From contig NZ_AP014637.1 of NCBI RefSeq assembly GCF_000829415.1, forward strand, positions 1,748,001-1,812,000: a stretch of DNA of 64,000 bases, read 5' to 3'. Made by a program: the position numbers and the translations under genes. The notes under the pieces are model-generated. The model had not been told where the DNA came from and made no database searches. It worked only from the letters and a program-made list of their open reading frames with translations. Origin of the DNA: Pseudomonas sp. StFLB209 (GTDB taxonomy: Bacteria > Pseudomonadota > Gammaproteobacteria > Pseudomonadales > Pseudomonadaceae). Below, in pieces: positions 15,824 to 24,977 of this stretch (position 1 is the first letter of the stretch; each line of letters starts with the position of its first letter).

Positions 15824-17497
15824 ATGCTGACCCTGCTCGATCTATTGTCTGCCGTGGCCCTGCTGATCTGGGGCACGCACATTGTGCGTACCGGCATCCT
15901 GCGCGTATACGGCAGTCAGTTGCGCCGCGTGCTGGGCCATAACGTTGCACGTCGGCCGCTGGCCTTTCTCGCTGGCATCCTGGTCACCGCGCTGGTGCAG
16001 AGCAGCAACGCCACAGCCATGCTGGTGACATCCTTTGTCGGCCAGGGGCTGATGCGTCTGGCGCCGGCGCTGGCGATCATGCTGGGCGCCGATGTCGGCA
16101 CCGCGCTGATGTCGCGGGTGTTGACCTTCGACCTGTCGTGGCTGTCGCCACTGCTGATCTTCCTCGGGGTGATCTTTTTTCTGTCGCGCAAGCAGACCCG
16201 CGCCGGCCAGTTGGGCAGGGTAGCCATCGGTCTGGGGCTGATCATCCTGGCGCTGCAACTGATCGTCAGCGCCGCCGCGCCGATCACCCAGGCCAGCGGA
16301 GTCAAGGTGCTGTTCGCCTCGCTGACCGGCGACTTCCTGCTCGATGCCCTGGTCGGTGCGCTGTTCGCGCTGATTTCCTATTCCAGCCTGGCGGCGGTGC
16401 TGCTGACCGCAACGCTGGCCGGTTCCGACATCATCAGCCTGCACGTGGCCATCGGTCTGGTGGTGGGGGCCAATATCGGCAGCGGTCTGCTGGCGTTCAT
16501 GAGCACCAGCATGCAGAACGTACCCGGTCGCCAGGTGGCGCTGGGCAGCCTGCTATTCAAACTGCTGGGCCTGGTGCTGATCATCCCGGTGCTTGACCCG
16601 CTGGTGAACTGGCTCGACGAGCTGAGGCTCAAGCCACAGGAACTGGTGATCGGCTTTCATCTGGTCTACAACACCGCACGCTGCCTTTTGATGCTGCCCT
16701 TTGTCAGCCCCATGGCGCGCCTGTGCGCCAGCTTGCTGCAAGTGCCTGCCGAAACCGCAGGGCCGATCAAACCCAGGCATCTGGATCTGACCGCGCTGGC
16801 GACTCCCAGCCTGGCGCTGGCCAATGCGGTGCGTGAAACCCTGCGCATGGGCGACCTGCTGGAGAACATGCTGGGCGCCATGCAGGCCGTACTGCACGGC
16901 ACCCAGACCGCTGTCACTCAGCAAGTGCGCAGCCTCAATGAGGATGTCGAGACCCTGTACAGCGGCATCAAGCTGTACCTGGCGCAGATGCCCCGAGAAG
17001 ACCTGGGCGAACAGGACAATCGACGCTGGGCCGAAATCATTGAGCTGACCATCAACCTGGAGCTGGCCAGTGGCGTGATCGAGCGCATGCTGCGCAAGAT
17101 CCAGCAGCAGAAAACCGCGCAGCAACGATCGTTTTCGGACGTCGGTCTGGAAGAGCTCACCGACCTGCACACCCAGTTGCAGGCCAATCTGCGTCTGGGC
17201 CTGTCGGTGTTTCTCAGCGGCGACCCGCATAGCGCCCGCCAGCTATTGAAGGAAAAACGCCAGTTCCGCGCTCTGGAACGGCGGCTGGCCCACGCCCATG
17301 TCAACCGTTTGCAACGCAAAGTGGTGCAAAGTATCGAGACCAGCTCGCTGCACCTGGAACTGATGGCTGACATGAAGCGCCTCAACTCGCTGTTCTGCAG
17401 CAGCGCCTACGCGGTACTGGAAACCGCCGACACGGGTGCACTGTCCAGCGACGGACCGGACGAGACGCCAGGCCAGGTAGGCGAACAATCGGTGTGA
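15824..17497 (+). CDS. Na/Pi cotransporter family protein with PhoU-like C-terminus
   Basis: A 557-residue protein. The first ~310 residues hold two inverted Na/Pi repeats with the paired QSSNATAML-type motif (LVQSSNATAMLVTSFVG) and SYSSLAAVLLTATLAGSD. From ~330 onward is a soluble helical region (LRMGDLLENMLGAMQAVL, then LNEDVETLYSGIKLYL) of PhoU-like four-helix type. Such proteins (YjbB/NptA-like) move phosphate with Na+, probably as exporters or low-affinity carriers. The ATG at 15824 lies 8 bp after GGGGGCC; an in-frame TTG at 15818 would add two residues. It stands alone, and a MITE-like element follows the stop. Confidence 0.87.
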   Translation: MLTLLDLLSAVALLIWGTHIVRTGILRVYGSQLRRVLGHNVARRPLAFLAGILVTALVQSSNATAMLVTSFVGQGLMRLAPALAIMLGADVGTALMSRVLTFDLSWLSPLLIFLGVIFFLSRKQTRAGQLGRVAIGLGLIILALQLIVSAAAPITQASGVKVLFASLTGDFLLDALVGALFALISYSSLAAVLLTATLAGSDIISLHVAIGLVVGANIGSGLLAFMSTSMQNVPGRQVALGSLLFKLLGLVLIIPVLDPLVNWLDELRLKPQELVIGFHLVYNTARCLLMLPFVSPMARLCASLLQVPAETAGPIKPRHLDLTALATPSLALANAVRETLRMGDLLENMLGAMQAVLHGTQTAVTQQVRSLNEDVETLYSGIKLYLAQMPREDLGEQDNRRWAEIIELTINLELASGVIERMLRKIQQQKTAQQRSFSDVGLEELTDLHTQLQANLRLGLSVFLSGDPHSARQLLKEKRQFRALERRLAHAHVNRLQRKVVQSIETSSLHLELMADMKRLNSLFCSSAYAVLETADTGALSSDGPDETPGQVGEQSV

Positions 17498-17529
17498 ACC
17501 GAGCGGCGGCAGCGAAGTCTGTTTAGCAG

Positions 17530-17663
17530 GCCGTTGAAAAACGTAGGCGAGGCAGCCAGTGCAAGGCAAAAACAGGCGAAAAAGCGGAGTTTACGGGTTG
17601 TAAATGAGCATTTTGAGCCTGTTTTTAACGCAGCAATGGCAACGCAGGTAGTTTTTCAACAGC
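17530..17663. mobile_element. MITE-like palindromic element, copy 1 (134 bp)
   Basis: Terminal inverted repeats of 13 bp, GCCGTTGAAAAAC / GTTTTTCAACAGC (one mismatch), flank an interior with CGTAGGCGAGGCAG, TTGTAAATGAGCATTTTGAG and AACGCAGCAATGGC. No coding capacity. Ends and interior recur at 35025-35162, 60798-60880 and partly 33896-33961. It sits between the Na/Pi and M16 genes, ending 37 bp before the M16 start. Confidence 0.7.
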
Positions 17664-17700
17664 ATGTCAATTCAACTGGCCCGCAAGGAAAAGCTGTCTC

Positions 17701-19086
17701 ATGCGCTGCCTGCTGCTGATCTGGCTGTTGCTCTGTTCTCTTCCCAGCCTGGCCCTGGACCGTCTGCAAGCCCAGGGTTATCTGTTGCCCAACGGTTTGC
17801 AGGTGCTGCTCAAGCCCGGCTACGACAAGGGCCATGTGGCGATCCGGCTGATTGTCGGGGTGGGCTTTGATGACTTTGCCTGTGAGCACAAAGAACTGCC
17901 GCACCTGCTCGAACACTTGATGTTCAGCGGCATCGATGACAGCGGCGAAGGCGGTCTGGAGTCGCGCATGCAGGCGCTCGGTGGCGAGTGGAACGCCTTT
18001 ACCAGCAACGCCGACACCACCTTTGTGATCGAGGCACCGGCGCGTAACCAGCGCAAGGTACTCGACCTGCTCATGCAGGTGCTGACCCACACCGAGCTGA
18101 CCCAGAGCCGCCTGGACACGGTCAGGCGCATCGTTGCCCATGAAGACGGCGGCCACGCCTCGCGCCTGCAACGGCTGCTCGACCGGCGTGAGGCGGGCAG
18201 CAACGCCAGCAGCCAGGTGGCGAGCGAACTGGGCCTGAAGTGCGCCGACAGTCCGGACGTCGAGGCGGTCAGCCTGGAGCAGCTCGAAGATGCCCTGGCG
18301 ACCTGGTACGCACCCAACAACATGACCCTGATCATGGTCGGTGACCTGGACAAGCTGCTGCCCGGCTACCTGGAACGGGTCTATGGCCGCCTGGCCGCCA
18401 CCGAACCTGCCGAACACCCGACCCTGGACAGCGCGAAACAAGTGGCTGAACAACGCCGGGTACTGACCCGCGGGGTACTGGGCGAAAGTGCCCGGCTGCA
18501 CCTGATCTTTCCCGAGCCCTTGCTGGATGAACAACACGATGAAACCTGGGAGCTGGTCCGGTCTTATCTGGAGTGGTCGCTGTACTCAGAACTGCGCCTG
18601 CAACAGGGGTTGTCCTACGGCCCTTCGGTCAGCCGCGAGGTGTTCAGCGACACCGGGCTGATGAGCCTGGACGCCGATGTCGAGCGCAGCGACCTGTTGC
18701 AAGCCGAACAGACCCTGCATGCGCTGCTTGAACGCTTGCAGCGTGACGGCCTGCAAGCTGCAACCTTCGAGCGCCTCAAACAAGCCGCCGTGTCCCGGCA
18801 GGCCTGGGCCGTGCAAGGCAACAGCGCGCTGGCCGACTATTACTGGGGCGCGCTCAACGATTACGAGAATGGCCGCTTTGCCGACCCGGCCAAGCGCATT
18901 CAGGCGGTCACCCTGGAGGGCGCCAACCGGGCCTTGCGTCAGTTACTCGAACAACCGGGCTACATCCGCATCGAGAAACCGCTGTTCAGTTACGACGATC
19001 TGTATTGGCTGGTCCTGGCTGCCGGAGTGCTGATGATCCTGCTGCTGGTCGGCGGGCTGCGTTATCGCCGTCAGCAACGGCTGTAG
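17701..19086 (+). CDS. M16-family zinc metallopeptidase, membrane-anchored
   Basis: A 461-residue insulinase/pitrilysin-type peptidase. A signal peptide (MRCLLLIWLLLCSLPSLAL) leads into the inverted zinc motif HLLEH at residues 68-72 (H68, E71, H72), followed by an M16 body domain and the M16_C part with a QQGLSYGPSVSRE segment. A single C-terminal membrane helix (YWLVLAAGVLMILLLVGGL) is followed by a basic tail RYRRQQRL, so the catalytic domain should face the periplasm. Its length corresponds to one ~50 kDa M16B chain; no second-subunit gene is adjacent, so it may be a homodimer. AAGGAAAAG precedes the ATG. The substrate is unknown. Confidence 0.85.
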   Translation: MRCLLLIWLLLCSLPSLALDRLQAQGYLLPNGLQVLLKPGYDKGHVAIRLIVGVGFDDFACEHKELPHLLEHLMFSGIDDSGEGGLESRMQALGGEWNAFTSNADTTFVIEAPARNQRKVLDLLMQVLTHTELTQSRLDTVRRIVAHEDGGHASRLQRLLDRREAGSNASSQVASELGLKCADSPDVEAVSLEQLEDALATWYAPNNMTLIMVGDLDKLLPGYLERVYGRLAATEPAEHPTLDSAKQVAEQRRVLTRGVLGESARLHLIFPEPLLDEQHDETWELVRSYLEWSLYSELRLQQGLSYGPSVSREVFSDTGLMSLDADVERSDLLQAEQTLHALLERLQRDGLQAATFERLKQAAVSRQAWAVQGNSALADYYWGALNDYENGRFADPAKRIQAVTLEGANRALRQLLEQPGYIRIEKPLFSYDDLYWLVLAAGVLMILLLVGGLRYRRQQRL

Positions 19087-19147
19087 CGCTGCGCACTGCA
19101 TTGCTATGCTTGGCGACTTTTTTCCACCCCTGCTGAAGTGAAGCCCA

Positions 19148-20389
19148 ATGCCCCACTGGAATGTCCTCGTCACCCGCATCCTCGATCTGATGCGCCGCTA
19201 TCCGGGCATCATTGCGGCGGGCGGATTCATCTCCGGGATCGTCAGCTTCATCATGGTCGACCGTCAGGCCGGGCTGGCCAGCTGGATCGCCGTGGTGATG
19301 ATGCTCAGCTGGCTGTGGCTGATGGTCGAGAACAGCGTGGTGGGGTTGTTGCACCGAAAGTTCGGCAAGGAAATTCCGCAAGGATTGCTGCGTTACGGCA
19401 CCCAGCTGATCCATCAGGAAAGCCTGTTCTTCGTCCTGCCGTTCTTTTTCATCACCACCACCTGGAACAGCGGCCAGGCGTTGTTCACGGCGCTGCTCGG
19501 TGCGGCCGGGCTGATCTCCATCGTCGACCCGCTGTACTACCGCTGGCTGGCACCGCGCCGCTGGCTGTTCCTGGCCTTGCATACCCTGACCCTGTTCGCC
19601 GCGATGCTCACCGCGCTGCCGATCATTCTCAACCTGACCACCACCGAGAGCTACAAACTGGCGCTCGGCACCGCGATTGTGCTGTCGATTCCCAGCCTGG
19701 CATCGAGCTTTCCGATCCGCACCTGGCGCAGTGGGGTGATGCTGGTGACCGTGATCCTGGCCGTGGGCAGCGCTGGCTGGCTGCTGCGCTCCTGGGTGCC
19801 ACCGGCCACGCTGTGGCTGACCGAAGTGGCGGTGAGTACCGAGTTCGACAACAAAAGTCGCACACCGGGTGAAAGCATCCGCCAGATCAGCGCCGCTCAA
19901 CTGCGCCGTGACGGCCTGTATGCCTACACCGCAATCAATGCCCCACGCGGCCTGCAAGAGCGCATTTACCATGTGTGGCGGCGCAACGGTGAAGAAGTGG
20001 ACCGCATTGCCCTGAATATCAACGGCGGGCGCAAGGAGGGCTATCGCGCCTGGACCCACAAGCGCAATTTCCCGCAGGACGTGGCGGGCCGCTGGCAGGT
20101 TCGGGTGCTGACCGAGGACGGGCAGATGATCGGCGTACTGCGTTTTGAAGTGACCGACGCCGATCAACCGACCGTGACCCAGCCAAAAGGCCGGATCATC
20201 CAGCTCAAACCCGGTGGCGATGACGACGCTGCGCCTGCGGCATCCGAGCCCGGTGTTGCGGCGCCAGAACCGCAAACGGAGCCAGAGCCAGCACCGGAGC
20301 CAGCAGCAGAGCAACCGCCCGCCGCGACGCCTGAATCACAGCCGGCCCCGGAGCCGTCATCAGAGTCTGGACCTGCTGCGACGCCTTGA
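19148..20389 (+). CDS. DUF5924/DUF2914 membrane protein
   Basis: A 413-residue protein in three parts. Residues ~20-235 have about seven membrane helices (GIIAAGGFISGIVSFIMV and following), as in DUF5924. Residues ~245-345 form a soluble DUF2914-type domain ending WQVRVLTEDGQMIGVLRFEV, with the typical VWRRNGEEVDRI and WTHKRNFP segments. The last ~55 residues are a Pro/Glu/Ala repeat tail (PEPQTEPEPAPEPAAEQ). DUF2914 is thought to be an extracytoplasmic beta-domain; no function is known. It is convergent with the next gene, whose stop is 3 bp away. Confidence 0.8.
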   Translation: MPHWNVLVTRILDLMRRYPGIIAAGGFISGIVSFIMVDRQAGLASWIAVVMMLSWLWLMVENSVVGLLHRKFGKEIPQGLLRYGTQLIHQESLFFVLPFFFITTTWNSGQALFTALLGAAGLISIVDPLYYRWLAPRRWLFLALHTLTLFAAMLTALPIILNLTTTESYKLALGTAIVLSIPSLASSFPIRTWRSGVMLVTVILAVGSAGWLLRSWVPPATLWLTEVAVSTEFDNKSRTPGESIRQISAAQLRRDGLYAYTAINAPRGLQERIYHVWRRNGEEVDRIALNINGGRKEGYRAWTHKRNFPQDVAGRWQVRVLTEDGQMIGVLRFEVTDADQPTVTQPKGRIIQLKPGGDDDAAPAASEPGVAAPEPQTEPEPAPEPAAEQPPAATPESQPAPEPSSESGPAATP

Positions 20390-20392
20390 TAC

Positions 20393-21634
20393 TTAGCTGG
20401 CGGTGGCGCCAAAGAACCAGTAGCAGACCATGATCGCTGCCACCACGCCCGAAAACTCGGCCAGCAGCGCACAGCCCACGGCATGCCGGGCGCGCTGGAT
20501 GCCGACCGCGCCGAAGTACACCGCCAGCACATAGAAGGTGGTTTCGGTGCTGCCCTGAATGGTCGCCGCCGCCAGCGCGGCAAAGCTGTCGACGCCCTGG
20601 TTCTGCATGGTTTCGATCAACAGCGCCCGCGCCGCGCTGCCGGAGAACGGTTTGACCAGCGCAGTGGGCAGCGAGTCGACAAAACGGGTATCCCAGCCCA
20701 GCCACTCGACCACGTGGCGAATGCCTTCCAGGCCGAAGTCCAGGGCACCGGAGGCGCGCAATACGCCCACCGCACAGAGCATCGCCACCAGATACGGCAG
20801 CAGGTTTTTGGCCACATCGAAACCTTCCTTGGCCCCTTCGACGAAGGTTTCATACACCTTGACCTTGCGCAGCGCGCCGATCACCAGAAACAACATGATC
20901 AGGCCGAACAGCGTGAGGTTGCCGAGAATCGATGACAGCCCGGCCAGCGCCGCAGCCGACAGCGTACCGAGAAAGGCCATGAAACCACCGAGCAGCAATG
21001 CACCTGGAATCAGGTAGGCCAGCACCACCGGGTCCCACAGCCGCAGGCGCTGCATGAACGCCACCGACAGCAGCCCGACAATGGTCGAGACACTGGTCGC
21101 CAGCAGGATCGGCAGGAACACCAGGGTCGGGTCAGGTGCGCCTTGCTGGGCGCGGTACATGAAGATGGTCACCGGCAACAGGGTCAGTGACGAGGCGTTG
21201 AGCACCAGAAACAGGATCTGCGCGTTGCTGGCGGTGGTCTGGCTGGGGTTGAGTTCTTGGAGTGCCTTCATGGCCTTGAGGCCGATCGGGGTCGCGGCAT
21301 TGTCCAGCCCCAGACCGTTGGCGGCGAAGTTGAGGGTAATCAGGCCCAGCGCCGGATGGCCCGGCGGCACCTCCGGCATCAGCCGGGTGAACAGTGGGCT
21401 GAGCACCTTGCCCAGCCAGTCGACGATCCCGGCCTTCTCGGCAATGCGCAGAAAACCCAGCCACAGGGTGAGGGTGCCGAACAGCAGAACCATGACCTCC
21501 ACCGACAGCTTGGCCATGGCAAAGATGCTCTCGACCATGCTGGCAAAGATCCCGGCATTGCCGCCGATCAACCATTGCGCCAGCGCGGCGACCATCGCCA
21601 CGACGAAAAAACCAAGCCACAGGCCATTGAGCAT
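20393..21634 (-). CDS. SpmA/SpmB-type nucleoside-recognition membrane protein (fused)
   Basis: A 413-residue polytopic membrane protein. The N-terminal half (WLGFLRIAEKAGIVDWLGKVLSPLFTRL, then NFAANGLGLDNAATPIGLKAM) matches spore maturation protein A. The C-terminal half (AGSASALLIE-like SGSAARALLIETMQ, then IQGSTETTFYVLAVYFGAVGI) matches SpmB, so the two Bacillus proteins are fused here. Despite the name, non-sporulating bacteria carry it widely with unknown transport function. The start is set to the ATG at 21634, 9 bp after GGGGG; the ATG at 21643 directly abuts the Shine-Dalgarno. It forms no operon. Confidence 0.85.
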   Translation of the reverse strand: MLNGLWLGFFVVAMVAALAQWLIGGNAGIFASMVESIFAMAKLSVEVMVLLFGTLTLWLGFLRIAEKAGIVDWLGKVLSPLFTRLMPEVPPGHPALGLITLNFAANGLGLDNAATPIGLKAMKALQELNPSQTTASNAQILFLVLNASSLTLLPVTIFMYRAQQGAPDPTLVFLPILLATSVSTIVGLLSVAFMQRLRLWDPVVLAYLIPGALLLGGFMAFLGTLSAAALAGLSSILGNLTLFGLIMLFLVIGALRKVKVYETFVEGAKEGFDVAKNLLPYLVAMLCAVGVLRASGALDFGLEGIRHVVEWLGWDTRFVDSLPTALVKPFSGSAARALLIETMQNQGVDSFAALAAATIQGSTETTFYVLAVYFGAVGIQRARHAVGCALLAEFSGVVAAIMVCYWFFGATAS

Positions 21635-21716
21635 CGGATACATCCCCCTTCAGACGACGGGGATGATAACGGGGGAGGTGTGCCGGAGGGAAATTGACGG
21701 GACGATCGCGATCCCC

Positions 21717-21821
21717 GTAGGAGCGGCCGGGCGGCGATCCGCTTTAGCCGCGAAGACCGCGAAGACCGGAAATACCGGGAAGACCGGGAAGACCGCAAAG
21801 GCTTCCCGGCTAAAGCCGGTC

Positions 21822-21825
<4 letters not shown>
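21717..21825. repeat. REP pair enclosing six 9-bp tandem repeats
   Basis: A left unit, GTAGGAGCGGCCGGGCGGCG.., and a right inverted unit, GCTTCCCGGCTAAAGCCGGT.., flank six consecutive 9-mers (21749-21802) of the form CGCGAAGAC, CGCGAAGAC, CGGAAATAC, CGGGAAGAC, CGGGAAGAC, CGCAAAGGC. The right unit overlaps the gltP stop codon (21822-21824). Confidence 0.85.
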
Positions 21826-23153
<1,328 letters not shown>

Positions 23154-23570
23154 GTCATTACCTTTGTGCGAAGTGGCTTGGATCAGCTTGGGAACCGCGT
23201 GCCCGCCCTGCCTCATCCGCGGCAGACCGAAGTCGTGGAAGAAAGCCCCGCACTGTCCACAGAAAGTCACCGCGAAAGAGCATCCGGGCTCAAAGCAAGC
23301 GAAAAAAAGGCGCAACTATTCAGACGGGGCCAAGGCACGTCTAATGCCATAACCGCCTAAGTCATGCAGAATCGGCATATGATAACGGCAGAAATGCCCT
23401 GTTAAATGCTGTTAATGACGCTGGGAAAATGGCCTGGAGGTTGCTGGGCCGGTGCTTTCAGCCTGGCAATAGGAAAAAATGTCGCATGACACAACCTGAA
23501 AAGATTTGAGGACATTTTCTGCAGCAGTTTACGGATGTACGGCGGAACTCTTCAGCTTTGACGCAAGCAC
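23154..23570. other. Intergenic region upstream of gltP
   Basis: This 417-bp stretch should hold the gltP promoter on the minus strand. No conserved coding frame, clear promoter consensus or repeat was recognised. Short open frames here lack ribosome-binding sites and look fortuitous. Confidence 0.5.
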
Positions 23571-23750
23571 AAATAAAAAGCGCCATGCGGGTTTCGACGT
23601 CTGCGTATCGTCGAAAACGGCATGGCGGCTTCACCTGACCCGGCCCTCAGCGGAGGTACTCCCTGTACCCCTAGGTCGCACCGATCCGATCAATCAGTGC
23701 ATCCCGGCCCCCTGGTCATGCACGTACTTCCTCCAGGAAGCCGTGCAGCG
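23571..23750 (-). ncRNA. Candidate GGA-rich (Rsm/Csr-sequestering type) small RNA
   Basis: On the minus strand, from 23747: an extended hairpin TGCACG-G-CTTCC-TGGA-GGAAG-TA-CGTGCA with GGA in the loop; GCACTGAT/ATCGGTGC (23678-23700); then GGTAC-AGGGA-GTACC (23655-23669), whose GUACAGGGA equals the preferred CsrA/RsmA target. It ends in a 19-bp terminator stem (23581-23599 with 23609-23627, two mismatches) followed by CTTTTTATTT. Five GGA motifs fall in about 90 nt. The 5' end and promoter are not resolved and no GacA box was seen. It could instead be the 3' untranslated region of the Ivy-family operon. Confidence 0.5.
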
Positions 23751-23797
23751 TTGATAAAGAAACGGTTTGACCGTCAGCGGCTTTACCACCCGTTCAG

Positions 23798-24262
23798 TCA
23801 GTACCAGTTCGGATCCTTGAGCAGTTGTTCCTCAAGCAGCGTCTTCGTTCCCTTATCGGGATTACCCAGATAGCGTTGGGTGGCGTGGCTTTTTGGCGAC
23901 TTGTCGTTCGGCAAGCCAGCCGGCACCGTAACCAGCAGGGCGTAGATGTCTTTGCCGTCCAGGCTGCCAGCCACGATCAGACGCTGGCTGCGGCAGCTCT
24001 CGGCAGTCTCGCACAGCACCCCCACCCGATAGGGATCACCGTCCTGGGTGGTGGCGGTCATTGGCTCGGCAACGCCTGACAGGTTCATGACCCACTCAGG
24101 CAAGCGTTCCTCTTTTTGCACGGCCTGGGTCCAGGCCTGGCGGTAATCGGAGGAACTGCTCAGCAATTCGTTAACACGCACCTGACCATCGTTGGCGGCC
24201 AGGGTGGCGGCGCTACCGCCCATTAACAGGGCGGCGGCCAGCAGATGAGTCAGGTTACGCAT
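23798..24262 (-). CDS. Ivy-family (inhibitor of vertebrate lysozyme-like) periplasmic protein
   Basis: A 154-residue secreted protein with signal peptide MRNLTHLLAAALLMGGSAATLAA. The body contains the Ivy pattern W-V..LSGVAEPM, YRVGVLCETAESCRSQRLIV and IYALLV. The disulphide loop that in E. coli Ivy reads CKPHDC, and plugs the lysozyme active site, is CETAESC here, so lysozyme inhibition is doubtful. This corresponds to the second P. aeruginosa paralogue (PA5481) by position. It is the last gene of a three-gene operon; its ATG lies 1 bp after the DUF1328 stop. Confidence 0.8.
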   Translation of the reverse strand: MRNLTHLLAAALLMGGSAATLAANDGQVRVNELLSSSSDYRQAWTQAVQKEERLPEWVMNLSGVAEPMTATTQDGDPYRVGVLCETAESCRSQRLIVAGSLDGKDIYALLVTVPAGLPNDKSPKSHATQRYLGNPDKGTKTLLEEQLLKDPNWY

Positions 24263-24263
24263 G

Positions 24264-24464
<201 letters not shown>

Positions 24465-24770
24465 TCAGAAGACCCAACGCGACTGTTGAGGCAGGCGCGC
24501 CAGACTGTCCTGAGAAACAACACGATCGACCTGCACCGGAGCGCGCGCCCAACCCTGGCTGTCCACGGTCGAGACCGATGTACGCGCCTGGCTCAGCGAG
24601 AGGCTTTGGGAAATCAGCGACTGACGCAGCGCAGCCGCTTCACGATTTTGCTCATGCAGTTGCCACTGTTGGGTGGCAAGCAACACCAGCAGGAGCACCA
24701 GGCTGGCGAAAAGACCTTGCTGTACCCGCAGGGGCGAAATACGCAATTGGGCAAGACGCTGGCTGTTCAT
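24465..24770 (-). CDS. Unknown single-pass membrane protein
   Basis: A 101-residue protein with a short cytosolic N-terminus (MNSQRLAQLRISPLRVQQG), one membrane helix (LFASLVLLLVLLATQQW) and a polar, probably coiled-coil exterior (HEQNREAAALRQSLISQSLS) ending in PQQSRWVF. I recognise no family. It is the first gene of the operon with DUF1328 (36 bp downstream) and the Ivy-family gene. It is preceded by a sigma-54-type promoter at 24832-24848. The operon may be an envelope-stress unit, which is inference. Confidence 0.7.
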   Translation of the reverse strand: MNSQRLAQLRISPLRVQQGLFASLVLLLVLLATQQWQLHEQNREAAALRQSLISQSLSLSQARTSVSTVDSQGWARAPVQVDRVVSQDSLARLPQQSRWVF

Positions 24771-24831
24771 GTGCTCAATCCCTCTACCGTTCTTGTCGAC
24801 CGGATGTTCCGGCCTTTGTCGATAGGGATAT

Positions 24832-24848
24832 TGCAGACCGCATGCCAG
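24832..24848 (-). promoter_or_regulatory. Sigma-54-type promoter
   Basis: CTGGCATGCGGTCTGCA on the minus strand has GG and GC exactly 10 nt apart and matches the -24/-12 consensus except C for T in TTGC. The predicted start near 24822 gives a ~50-nt leader for the gene starting at 24770. Confidence 0.6.
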
Positions 24849-24933
24849 CTTTAAATCAAAAATAAAGGCTTATAAATCAACAACTTAAAAACATACAAAA
24901 TTCTCTGTGGCGCGCAAGCTGCACGATCGACGC

Positions 24934-24965
24934 TGTGGCATCGTGCGTTCTGCACGAATGCCACA
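24934..24965. promoter_or_regulatory. Dyad, possible enhancer site for a sigma-54 activator
   Basis: TGTGGCATCGTGC and GCACGAATGCCACA are inverted 13/14-bp arms (one bulge) around GTTCT, centred about 128 bp upstream of the predicted sigma-54 start. There is no T-run on the minus strand, so it is not an obvious terminator for the BON-domain gene. Confidence 0.4.
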
Positions 24966-24977
24966 TGCGTGTTGTGG

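Noticed and set aside
23506..23754. 82-codon open frame on the plus strand
   Set aside because: It crosses the strong minus-strand terminator hairpin and the GGA-rich hairpins, and no good ribosome-binding site was recognised; structured RNA is the better explanation.
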